Of a stretch of 34,443 nt of DNA, positions 26,431 to 34,399 are shown piece by piece. The position numbers were made by a program, and so were the translations under genes. The notes beneath the pieces were generated by a model. The model made no database searches. It saw only the letters and a program-made list of their open reading frames with translations, and had not been told where the DNA came from. Source of the DNA: Pelagibacteraceae bacterium TMED124 (GTDB taxonomy: Bacteria; Pseudomonadota; Alphaproteobacteria; Pelagibacterales; Pelagibacteraceae); NCBI GenBank assembly GCA_002171275.2, contig NHFZ02000017.1, forward strand, positions 1-34,443, read 5' to 3'. Positions within the stretch are counted from its first letter, which is position 1, and every line of letters starts with the position of its first letter.

Positions 26431-27487
26431 GGACCAATCTTATTATAAATATAATTTATCTGTTTTAAAAAATAAATTACCTTTAAAACACGATTTAAAT
26501 AGAGTTTTCATTTGTATTTTCCGTGTTATTTCACCTACTAAATTTAATAATGTTTACAAACCTTTCCTATCCTATTTATTATTCAAATATAATAACAAAA
26601 AAGAACAATATATTTTCCCATTCAAATATCTAAAAAATAAACAAAATCCCAATACTATCGCCGATTCATTAATTAAAAATATTACTAACGTTAAATTAGA
26701 TAAAAAAGGCTTTATTATCCATCATAATGACATTTATTATTTTTATAAAGATAACACCAAAACTATCGATATCAATTATATCTATCGTAATCAACAACTT
26801 TGGTGGGCTATCATTGATGAAATTTGTAATCACCGTAAAATTCTATTTTATGATATTCATCCCGCTACTTATTCCATCTTTTATAACAACCCTACTTTAT
26901 TATTCTTAAAAGATAGTTCAAATAAACAAATCGAAAGTCCTGTCGTTTGTTATCACGGTGGACCATTACAATTTATTCCATACATTGTATCTTTAGGTAT
27001 TCGTTCTAATCACAACAAATGGTTCGGCTCTTTTTATTATTTGGGTTCCATTTTTAATGCTTTAAAATTAGCTACTTGGACTTCTAATTATAAAACTAGA
27101 AACATTTTAGGTAAAAATATTAGCACAGATAGAGGAAAATATTTCAATGGTGGTATTATTAGGTACGCTGTTTTTTTAAATAATTCTAGAAGTGTTTTAT
27201 ATCGACCTTCTGAACCTTTCAATTGGATTATTAAACTTTTAGATAATGTTGGTAATAAAACTCCTGAACAAAAAAATATAGATAAAAATAAATTATGGGC
27301 TAATGAATATGATAGTTTAGTTATTTCTTCTATTAAATATAAAAACATTTCTGGTTATTTTAATATTCATACTGAATTTATAGTCAAAAATTTCTATCAA
27401 CAAATACCTCTTTCATGTCATGAAATTGATACTAATAATCTTCCTGATATTTATGATCCGTTATTTACCAATTATAATATAAAATAA
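26429..27487 (+). CDS. Conserved hypothetical protein with possible ADP-ribosyltransferase-like pattern
   Basis: A 352-residue soluble protein. The C-terminal half reads VVCYHGGPLQFIPYIVSLGI (172-191), then WFGSFYYLGSIFNALKLATW (198-217), then GGIIRYAVFL (241-250), NEYDSLVIS (292-300) and HTEFIVKNFYQQIPLS (314-329). The order His176 in YHG, Tyr203/204 after a Gly, and Glu316 before an IVKN..Q strand resembles the H-Y-E triad and closing strand of PARP-type ADP-ribosyltransferases. This is my inference from pattern only. From memory the family recurs in giant viruses without an assigned role. The N-terminal 160 residues, rich in Lys, Tyr and Phe, are not recognised. It starts at the right arm of a hairpin and is followed by a small membrane-protein gene 11 bases later. 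Confidence 0.75.
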   Translation: MDQSYYKYNLSVLKNKLPLKHDLNRVFICIFRVISPTKFNNVYKPFLSYLLFKYNNKKEQYIFPFKYLKNKQNPNTIADSLIKNITNVKLDKKGFIIHHNDIYYFYKDNTKTIDINYIYRNQQLWWAIIDEICNHRKILFYDIHPATYSIFYNNPTLLFLKDSSNKQIESPVVCYHGGPLQFIPYIVSLGIRSNHNKWFGSFYYLGSIFNALKLATWTSNYKTRNILGKNISTDRGKYFNGGIIRYAVFLNNSRSVLYRPSEPFNWIIKLLDNVGNKTPEQKNIDKNKLWANEYDSLVISSIKYKNISGYFNIHTEFIVKNFYQQIPLSCHEIDTNNLPDIYDPLFTNYNIK

Positions 27488-27498
27488 CTATATATATA

Positions 27499-27693
27499 AT
27501 GAATGTTAAGTTATTAAAAATTGGTATTATTGTATTGTGTATTGTTATTATTGGTATTACTTATGCTTTATCTAGAATGTTCCCAACTAAATTCAAATTT
27601 CAAGACTTTATTCCTTATCAATGTTGGTTAGCTGGTATTGCTATATTCTGTCTCATATTACCTGCTAAAGTTGGAACCATCTTCCTTAAATAA
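27499..27693 (+). CDS. Small two-helix membrane protein, 64 aa
   Basis: Two hydrophobic segments, about 7-25 (KIGIIVLCIVIIGITYALS) and 43-60 (WLAGIAIFCLILPAKVG), flank a short polar loop with FPTKFKFQDFIPYQC. No catalytic residues are apparent. Small proteins with an FIPYQ.W motif before the second helix are, from memory, common in mesomimivirid genomes, perhaps as virion inner-membrane components. The gene begins 11 bases after its upstream neighbour and is followed by a 9-bp hairpin. Confidence 0.75.
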   Translation: MNVKLLKIGIIVLCIVIIGITYALSRMFPTKFKFQDFIPYQCWLAGIAIFCLILPAKVGTIFLK

Positions 27694-27701
27694 TCCTTTA
27701 T

Positions 27702-27731
27702 ATCGATTTTTTATATATTTATAAAATCGAT
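27702..27731 (+). terminator. Hairpin after the small membrane-protein gene (9-bp stem)
   Basis: ATCGATTTT (27702-27710) pairs perfectly with AAAATCGAT (27723-27731) across a 12-nt AT-only loop, starting eight bases after the stop codon. It contains more G-C pairs than most other hairpins here. Confidence 0.6.
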
Positions 27732-27759
27732 TCAAATATAATCCAATTTATTATATTAA

Positions 27760-28260
27760 ATGGAGAGACGAATTAATAAAAAGGTTCAAAACCACTTCCA
27801 TAAATTCAAAAATGATTTACTTGAATTTCTTAATACTAATAACGATTCTAATATGATTCAAAATTATATTATTGATTATAAATGTTGTGCTATCAATAAA
27901 ACTGATCTACAAAAAAGAAAACGGGTAAAAAATATTGTCCCATTATGTGATAAATGTTGTGCTAAACGTGCAAATGGTGAACAATGTAGTAGAAGAAAAA
28001 GAGAAGGTTCTGAATATTGTGGAACACATATTAAAGGTATTCCACACGGTAGAATATCCTCAAAACCACCTAAAAAAACTCATAAAACTGTTCAAGTTTG
28101 GATACAAGAAATTCACGGTATTTCTTATTATATTGATAAATTTGATAATGTTTATGACCATCACGATATTGTTAATAATCGAAAAGACCCCAAAATTATC
28201 GCTAAATACACTAAAGAAAATGGTGTCTACAATATTCCATCCTTGTTCAATAAAAAATAA
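27760..28260 (+). CDS. CxxH zinc-motif protein, 166 aa
   Basis: The centre carries CDKCCAKRANGEQC followed by EYCGTHIKGIPHG (about 64-98). This is the same 'NGxxC...YCxxH' zinc motif found twice in the protein at 25370. The C-terminal part reads VQVWIQEIHGISYYIDKFDN and VYDHHDIVNNRKDPKIIAKY (about 111-150), which looks like a small conserved domain of its own. The N-terminus is a basic helix. From memory such proteins form multigene families in mimivirus relatives; the role is unknown. An overlapping +1 frame from 27935 is a shadow, because the zinc motif and length favour this frame. The stop lies within a hairpin shared with the convergent 44-codon gene. Confidence 0.8.
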   Translation: MERRINKKVQNHFHKFKNDLLEFLNTNNDSNMIQNYIIDYKCCAINKTDLQKRKRVKNIVPLCDKCCAKRANGEQCSRRKREGSEYCGTHIKGIPHGRISSKPPKKTHKTVQVWIQEIHGISYYIDKFDNVYDHHDIVNNRKDPKIIAKYTKENGVYNIPSLFNKK

Positions 28261-28286
28261 TTATTTAATTTAAAAAATTATTTTTT
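28252..28286. terminator. Hairpin containing both stops of convergent genes (11-bp stem)
   Basis: AAAAAATAATT (28252-28262) pairs perfectly with AATTATTTTTT (28276-28286) across a 13-nt loop. The plus-strand stop (28258-28260) and the minus-strand stop (28278-28280) lie at matching places in the two arms. Confidence 0.65.
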
Positions 28287-28412
28287 CTTCGGTTTCGCTT
28301 CTTCTGGTATCGTTTTATCCAGAAAATTCTTTATATATATAACCGTCGGTTTACAATCATATAATGTTCCTACATATACTCCTAATGAAAATCCCATCAT
28401 AAATTGCCACAT
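28278..28412 (-). CDS. Small membrane protein, 44 aa
   Basis: A 44-codon frame starts with ATG at 28412-28410 and ends at the TAA in the convergent hairpin. The protein begins MWQFMMGFSLGVYVGTLYDC, continues KPTVIYIKNFL and ends in a charged KPKKK tail. This is one short hydrophobic segment followed by a basic soluble end. From memory, similar tiny proteins (MW.F..G...GvYvGt.YDCKP) occur widely in giant viruses, although annotation pipelines easily miss them. It lies seven bases downstream of the ceramidase stop on the same strand, and TAATCTTTATATG forms its start region. Both its position before the hairpin and its coding pattern argue that it is real. Confidence 0.75.
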   Translation of the reverse strand: MWQFMMGFSLGVYVGTLYDCKPTVIYIKNFLDKTIPEEAKPKKK

Positions 28413-28419
28413 ATAAAGA

Positions 28420-29079
28420 TTACTTACATTTTTTTATTTTTTTATACCAATCTTTTATTTTTTTACCTCCATTATGTAATGATTTACTATGTTCATAATA
28501 TACTAATGACCCTAATATACAACCAAATGCTGAAAATATATGCCAATACATATGAAAATTTATTACTTTTGTAAAACAAATTCTATCCAATATCCAACAT
28601 ATACCTCCTAAACCCATCGTAATAAAATAATATTCCTTATAACGTATTGTTTTTTCTGTATTTATTATTTTTTTTACCGCATTATATTGATAATACAATA
28701 AACTCACAAACATTAATAAAAATACATTATGATTTTTATTAAATGTCATATATGTTCCTAATAATAAATACAAAATATTATTTGATACATCATAATATAC
28801 ACCTTTTATATAAACAAACATCAATGATAACATACCCATCTCATCCATCCACTGACCATACCATCTTAATGTTCCATGTAATCCCATCGTCCCAACTCCC
28901 ATTATCACTAGACTTATACCTATATTTTTTACTAATGTATTCATAAAATATATCCCTACAACTACATATAACAATCCACTTATTGTATTCCAATATTCCG
29001 CTATATACTCTGATTCTACGTATTTGTCTTCACAAAATATAATTGACGAATCATATTCCCCCCAATATTTATTACTCAT
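28420..29079 (-). CDS. Alkaline-ceramidase-like membrane enzyme
   Basis: Alkaline ceramidases (ACER/YPC1) are seven-helix, zinc-dependent amidases that split ceramide into sphingosine and fatty acid in ER/Golgi membranes. The N-terminus shows IIFCEDKYVESEYIAEYWNT (13-32), the family signature. Zinc-site residues match: His68 in GTMGLHGTL, Asp79 in WMDEM, and His176/His180 in FHMYWHIF. The His68-Asp79 spacing of 11 equals human ACER3. Hydrophobic segments span about 34-195, and the tail is Lys-rich. Compared with ACER3, the calcium-site Asp19 and Asn24 positions are Ile14 and Lys19, and active-site Ser77 is Thr64. The enzyme may therefore be calcium-independent or changed in specificity. It would alter host sphingolipids. 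Upstream is a 12-bp hairpin, and downstream is the 44-codon gene. Confidence 0.9.
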   Translation of the reverse strand: MSNKYWGEYDSSIIFCEDKYVESEYIAEYWNTISGLLYVVVGIYFMNTLVKNIGISLVIMGVGTMGLHGTLRWYGQWMDEMGMLSLMFVYIKGVYYDVSNNILYLLLGTYMTFNKNHNVFLLMFVSLLYYQYNAVKKIINTEKTIRYKEYYFITMGLGGICWILDRICFTKVINFHMYWHIFSAFGCILGSLVYYEHSKSLHNGGKKIKDWYKKIKKCK

Positions 29080-29083
29080 TATC

Positions 29084-29114
29084 TAAATTACATAATGATT
29101 CTTTATGTAATTTA
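29084..29114 (-). terminator. Hairpin after the 61-aa gene (12-bp stem, 7-nt loop)
   Basis: TAAATTACATAA (29084-29095) pairs perfectly with TTATGTAATTTA (29103-29114). It lies between the stop of the 61-residue gene (29118) and the ATG of the ceramidase gene (29079), both on the minus strand. It probably ends the transcript of the 1699-residue and 61-residue genes. Confidence 0.65.
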
Positions 29115-29117
29115 CAT

Positions 29118-29303
29118 TTATTTTTCTGTTGGAACACTGGTTTCTATCTCTTTATATATCACTTCATTTTCTTTTATCTCTTTTTTATCTGGTGATGGTG
29201 ATTTTGGTAATACTACTGACTTTTCTCTATAACAACATAAATAGGTTTCACAAAAATTCCTACTAAGTTTTTTATGTCTTTTTTCGTTTATTCGTTTAAT
29301 CAT
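29118..29303 (-). CDS. Small hypothetical protein, 61 aa, coupled to the upstream giant gene
   Basis: The ATG (29303-29301) overlaps the TGA stop of the 1699-codon gene in the four bases ATGA. The product starts very basic (MIKRINEKRHKKLSRNF), has a Cys-rich centre (CETYLCCYREK, about 18-28), then a Pro/Ser loop and an acidic end. No known domain. No promoter space exists of its own, so it would need reinitiation after the upstream stop or a separate start inside that gene. The gene-end hairpin stands immediately after this frame rather than after the large one, which supports it being translated. Confidence 0.55.
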   Translation of the reverse strand: MIKRINEKRHKKLSRNFCETYLCCYREKSVVLPKSPSPDKKEIKENEVIYKEIETSVPTEK

Positions 29304-32300
29304 ATAGTATTAACTTTTATTTTTTTTCTACGCGTGTCGTTCTTTTTTCTCCTATTTTTTATACTTTTATTTATTTTCGTTCCTATCTTTAATTTACGTG
29401 TATTATGCTTTCGTCTTTTTATCTTCCTTGAATTTTTATTATCACCTATTTTTAATTTTGCACCACCCTCTGTTGGTGGTATTGTATAACTGCTATAAAA
29501 TATATCTTCGGTTACCACATCGCTTTCGAGTGAACCCTCCTTCCATAAACGTATCGTGTCGTCGTCCTTTGTGTCTAGGTGTTGTTCATATTTCCATTTA
29601 ATACCATCATTAGCTTGAACAACTGTCCCGTTGCGAGGGGGAAAAGCGATAGATATTTTTGCTTTTTTGCCAGGTTGGTTGCTTTGAGACATTGTTTGGT
29701 CTTTTGGATTTACCATACGCATTGCGGTGTCTTCGTCATTAGTATTAAGTCGTCGATTCACGAGCTTCTTCTTTCCCAAATTTTTTCTTCTGCGGCTACG
29801 ATTGCTAGATGAGGAGGAAGAAGAAGATTTCTTATTGCTTCCGTCACCTCTAAATTGATACATACTAGTCATGTTACCATCCAACTCTTCTACTATCGTC
29901 TCATCGTCTACCATCATTATTTTTCCCTTCTGTTTTAAGTCGGAGCTCCCTACTCCTGGTGTTGTGTTTACTGCCCACCTATCATCCGGAGCGATATTGT
30001 GCTGACTGGTGATTAATTCTTGATTGATTGGTTGATCTGGTGTAGTTGGAAATCCAAGTTTATGAGTATTTATTCGTTTTAGTGAAACTTTTTGTATTTC
30101 AGGATCAGCCAATATTTCCTGTGCTTTTTCCTTTACTATTTGTATTTGTTTCATCATGTATCTTTCTTTTTCTTTTAAACTGACCGATTTGGTACTCTCC
30201 GGAACTTTACCGCTTCCATTTCCAAATAAATAAGACGATGGAAGATTTCCACTCCTCTCCTGAAAATATTTCAATCTTGATTCTAATTGCATTATAATAT
30301 TTTTATATGAAACGTAATTTTCTATTTTTTCAAAATTATCCATAATGTATAATAAATGATTGGTATAACTGCTTATATATTTGGTATTGTAATCTATCAT
30401 ATTATTATAAACATTTATGGGGAAATTAGTTGTTTGTGATTTTTGTAAGTGTGTAAGCTCATTTTTTATCATTTCCTCATATTTAAATATATATTCTATA
30501 CACTCTTTTAACTCTTTATATAATTTTGAATTTGTATGTTTTTTAGATAAAATTTTTAATTTAGTTTTTAATATTTGTATTTCGGCATTTTTTATTACAT
30601 CAAATATATTTGAAATCACTGTATCAACGTTCATTTCACCGACTTCTGTTAATTTAATTTTTTTTAATTTATTCTCTATTTTATATTTTTTATCATAACA
30701 ATAATTAATATTTAATGCAGTATCGCCATCATATTCTCCTTTCAACCTCATCCATTCATCTTTTTTAAAAAAATAAGATGTATCATCAATGAATTTATTT
30801 TTAATATAATTATTTACTTCGATTGATTGGTTCTCAAGAGGGGAGAGAGTATCAGTCTCTACACTAGTCATGATGCTACTATCTTTATTTATCGCATAAC
30901 CAATTAACGCTGTTCTAATACCCTTTATTTCTTTTTCAAATAAAATAGGACATTCAATTTCTAATCCTATTAAAGCTGCCATTATATCAAATGTCATTAA
31001 CCAAAAATTATTATTATATCCAATATTATTTTCCCTATTTTTTTGCATTAAATGTTTCACATATAACATTTGAAAAAAATCTGCCATTGTTTTTGAAAAT
31101 AATGGTAAATATAATATTTTCAATAAAGTTTTGGGTGGAACTTGTGTATCTGGCTTTATTAAATTTGTACATATGTTTATTACATCCTCATCCAAAAAAT
31201 CACCAAGCCCTTTCAATGTACCAGTTAAATCTCGTTGTTCATCATTTTCAACTTTATCTAATGGGGAAAGTTCGGCTCTTTCTTTTGAAATTTTATTAAT
31301 AATATCAAAAAAATATTGTGCATTTTCTTGATCTGCTTTATTTGTTCTTGTTCCTTTTTTTTGTCCTATTTTTTGTTTAACGTCATCGTTAATTGGTATT
31401 CCAAAAAATATATAATTAAACAAAACCAATAACCATTTAAATTTATAACTACATTCTGAAACGCTTAATGATTTCATTGTAATAGTATAATCCTCTCCCT
31501 CGTCTTTTATTTTTATTGATTGAATTCCATTAAATCCTTCTATAATAGGTATTTCATATTCTAGCGCCCAATATACAATTGAATTTTTTCTCAATGTCAA
31601 TATTTTTTTCTCTCCAATGAATTCATTTGTTTTTTCATCTATTAATTTTCTTTTTCTTATAAAATCAATAACATATGGAACTTTATCATTATTTTGGTTT
31701 TCATCATTTGTATTTATTCTAGTATCTAATATAAATAATTTCATTAAATTTTCACATATATTTTTATATTCTAATAATCCAGAATCCCTTGCTAATTTTT
31801 TAACTTTATCATTATACTGTTCTATTTCACTTTTTAAATTTTCAATTATTGAAATCAGTTGACCTTTTTTCCATCCTTTTTTACCTCTATCTGGTAGTGA
31901 TTTATTATATATTTTTGATGTTTCTATTATATTATTTTCAAACTCTAATCGTTTATGATCCTGAGTATTATTCGAAACAAATCGTGAGATTGCTACTTTT
32001 GTATTTTGTGATAAAATTTCATTTTCAAATATATTAACAGTACTACCAAATTTTTGTTGATAATTTAATTTATTGGATTTGAATTGAGCAAAAATTTGTG
32101 TAATAATAGCAGCGCCAGATTCAGGTTTATCATTTTCTCCTTCTTGAAAGATTTTTTTAATATCATTTATCAATTTTTCAACTTTATCTTTTTGCCAACT
32201 ACCAGAATTACCTAATTTCAAAAAAAGATCATTCTTTTTATCCCATTCATTTTTTCTATAATATCTATTATCACTCTGAATTATCTGTAAAAGTTCATCA

Positions 32301-34399
32301 TGAATATGTTTGTTTAATGAGTTAAAGGATGGGCTCTTATCTTCATTATCAAACATTTCTATAATTTGTTCTTCAATCATATTATCTCTTATAATTAATT
32401 CGTTTATATGAAAAAATGTATTATCAAAATTTTTGGCGTCCAACTCATTTATGCTTGGTAAATCTTTATATGGGTCATTATAATCACCTATTTTGAAATG
32501 TTCAAACATTAAAGATACAATATTGTCATTTTCATTTGCATTTTGTTTAAATGTTTGTATTACTGTTGTATCCTTTATTTCTTTTAATCTTATAGATTTA
32601 TAATTACCATCAAACTTATATTTAAATTCATAAAATAATAATTTATTTTTAATAAAATAAAATTTATTTTTTAACCATTTAAATGATAAATATAAACATT
32701 TTTTCCAAAGTATATCATCTTCTTCTTGATTCTCCTCCAATATTTCATACCACCATTTAAATTCCTCATTAGATAATTTAAGCTTTGTAATATGATAATT
32801 AAAATACATTAAATTTATAGTTAATTCATCGTATTGAATTATGTTATCATGATTAATATCCATATCCTTCAATATTTTCTCAATTAAATTGAGATCTAGT
32901 TGCGGCTCCATCATTTGCATCATCTTCTCACTCAGAGGAACTATGTTGTCTGTTACGGTGAAGAGCTGATCATTCTTTTCCAATAATTGATTTGTGTGTG
33001 TAGACTTTATTAATTTGAGATTATCGTTTCTGTTGTTTGAAAAACAACATACAAAAGCAGGTCCATTAATTTGACGTGATTCTAATCTACCAGGTGCATT
33101 TTTCAATTTTGGATCATCAGTATAAATAGCTTTAAACTTAGTATAAAAATTAAATAATTCTTGGGCAAAATTCAAATATCTCTGTTTAGTTGATATAATA
33201 TTATTTAAAAAATTGGCATATAATTTTTTTATTGTTAATAATTGATTCATTTTCTTTTGTGCTTCTTCTTGAGATGCAACATCTGTTTTTAATGTTTGCT
33301 CAACAACAACTATTGTTTCATTATCATGATTTTTAAACTCACAATTAATTGGTTTTTTAAAATCATTACCTTGTTTTAATTGTAGTGGTATTGGCTGTAG
33401 AACGTTACTATTATTTATATTATGTAATAATGCATTTGCTTCATCTAAAATAGTTGCTGTTGTTTCTCCTTCAGGAAATCTTGATGGTTCATTATATCTT
33501 TCAGCATATTCTCTTTCTTGATATATTCCTCTAAACGTATCAGAACCTTTTTTAAAAGCATCAACAAATATCCAATTAGATGTATAATATGGATTAATTT
33601 TATCCATAATTATTTTTTTTTCATAAAAAAAATTATCACTTAAGGTAATGTCAAATGAATTATTATCCTCCTTATTTATTATTGATTTATTTATTTCACC
33701 ATATATATTTAATCCACAGTTATATGGTTTATTGAGTTCTAATGCGGCTTTAGTTGATAAATTGTTCTGTATATTTGAAAATATAGGTAAATTATCATTG
33801 TGGAAAAGATCAAATATAGGTTTTACTTCATGTTGTATTTCAGGTATTTTTATATTACTGCCTTGCGTTACGCCTTTACTTATTGTTGTATAATTTAATT
33901 GTATGCCACAAAATGGATTTCCTTTTCTACATTGATAATTATATACTTTTTTATGCATGTTGTGAATAAATGTAGGAGGTTGGAGTGAGCTGGTTAGATC
34001 ATTTTTATAAATTCCATAATTATTATATGTATTAAGATCATCCTTTTCCACATCCATTGCATTTGGACTATTATTTACTGTAGTCGTTGTCGATGAAGCA
34101 CCACCATTTTGATAAATAAATACTTCGCCATGATCATCATCATTCCAAAAATTTTTTGCGAGTGTCATAAATATTTCATAATCTTTACTTGTTCCAAATA
34201 ACAATTTACTAGATTCAATCATATCATGCCATAAATCTATTGTTAGCATTTCTTGTAATACTTTACTACATTTTAAAGATATATTAACACTATCCTTTGT
34301 TTCATTATTTATATAAGAGAAAAACGAAGAACGAGACTCCCGTGATGTCGTATTATTATTACTTTCTTTTGATCCATCCATAAAAGCTGTTGTTGCCAT
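29300..34399 (-). CDS. Large uncharacterised protein, 1699 aa, with EF-hand and basic tail
   Basis: I do not recognise the family. The N-terminal 120 residues are Ser/Thr/Asn-rich. One EF-hand calcium loop is visible at 514-525 (DINHDNIIQYDE: D1, N3, D5, Ile8, E12). The body from about 130 to 1430 is Lys/Asn/Asp-rich and mostly helical in appearance, without clear membrane segments. Residues about 1450-1640 are low-complexity, with an eight-serine run followed by NRSRRRK and several Pro/Gly/Asn stretches, and come from DNA that is much richer in G+C than the rest. The tail from EGGAKLKIG (about 1644) is strongly Lys/Arg-rich, like the tail of the kinesin-like giant. Size, composition and tail suggest a virion or tegument-like structural protein, but that is inference. 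Confidence 0.85.
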   Translation of the reverse strand: MATTAFMDGSKESNNNTTSRESRSSFFSYINNETKDSVNISLKCSKVLQEMLTIDLWHDMIESSKLLFGTSKDYEIFMTLAKNFWNDDDHGEVFIYQNGGASSTTTTVNNSPNAMDVEKDDLNTYNNYGIYKNDLTSSLQPPTFIHNMHKKVYNYQCRKGNPFCGIQLNYTTISKGVTQGSNIKIPEIQHEVKPIFDLFHNDNLPIFSNIQNNLSTKAALELNKPYNCGLNIYGEINKSIINKEDNNSFDITLSDNFFYEKKIIMDKINPYYTSNWIFVDAFKKGSDTFRGIYQEREYAERYNEPSRFPEGETTATILDEANALLHNINNSNVLQPIPLQLKQGNDFKKPINCEFKNHDNETIVVVEQTLKTDVASQEEAQKKMNQLLTIKKLYANFLNNIISTKQRYLNFAQELFNFYTKFKAIYTDDPKLKNAPGRLESRQINGPAFVCCFSNNRNDNLKLIKSTHTNQLLEKNDQLFTVTDNIVPLSEKMMQMMEPQLDLNLIEKILKDMDINHDNIIQYDELTINLMYFNYHITKLKLSNEEFKWWYEILEENQEEDDILWKKCLYLSFKWLKNKFYFIKNKLLFYEFKYKFDGNYKSIRLKEIKDTTVIQTFKQNANENDNIVSLMFEHFKIGDYNDPYKDLPSINELDAKNFDNTFFHINELIIRDNMIEEQIIEMFDNEDKSPSFNSLNKHIHDELLQIIQSDNRYYRKNEWDKKNDLFLKLGNSGSWQKDKVEKLINDIKKIFQEGENDKPESGAAIITQIFAQFKSNKLNYQQKFGSTVNIFENEILSQNTKVAISRFVSNNTQDHKRLEFENNIIETSKIYNKSLPDRGKKGWKKGQLISIIENLKSEIEQYNDKVKKLARDSGLLEYKNICENLMKLFILDTRINTNDENQNNDKVPYVIDFIRKRKLIDEKTNEFIGEKKILTLRKNSIVYWALEYEIPIIEGFNGIQSIKIKDEGEDYTITMKSLSVSECSYKFKWLLVLFNYIFFGIPINDDVKQKIGQKKGTRTNKADQENAQYFFDIINKISKERAELSPLDKVENDEQRDLTGTLKGLGDFLDEDVINICTNLIKPDTQVPPKTLLKILYLPLFSKTMADFFQMLYVKHLMQKNRENNIGYNNNFWLMTFDIMAALIGLEIECPILFEKEIKGIRTALIGYAINKDSSIMTSVETDTLSPLENQSIEVNNYIKNKFIDDTSYFFKKDEWMRLKGEYDGDTALNINYCYDKKYKIENKLKKIKLTEVGEMNVDTVISNIFDVIKNAEIQILKTKLKILSKKHTNSKLYKELKECIEYIFKYEEMIKNELTHLQKSQTTNFPINVYNNMIDYNTKYISSYTNHLLYIMDNFEKIENYVSYKNIIMQLESRLKYFQERSGNLPSSYLFGNGSGKVPESTKSVSLKEKERYMMKQIQIVKEKAQEILADPEIQKVSLKRINTHKLGFPTTPDQPINQELITSQHNIAPDDRWAVNTTPGVGSSDLKQKGKIMMVDDETIVEELDGNMTSMYQFRGDGSNKKSSSSSSSSNRSRRRKNLGKKKLVNRRLNTNDEDTAMRMVNPKDQTMSQSNQPGKKAKISIAFPPRNGTVVQANDGIKWKYEQHLDTKDDDTIRLWKEGSLESDVVTEDIFYSSYTIPPTEGGAKLKIGDNKNSRKIKRRKHNTRKLKIGTKINKSIKNRRKKNDTRRKKIKVNTI

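Noticed and set aside
27935..28273. Overlapping plus-strand frame within the 166-aa gene
   Set aside because: It lacks recognisable domains, while the other frame carries a clear zinc motif and a conserved-looking C-terminus.
29398..29812. Plus-strand frames opposite the tail of the 1699-aa gene
   Set aside because: They are complements of the Lys/Arg/Ser-rich tail, with no domain and no upstream spacer.
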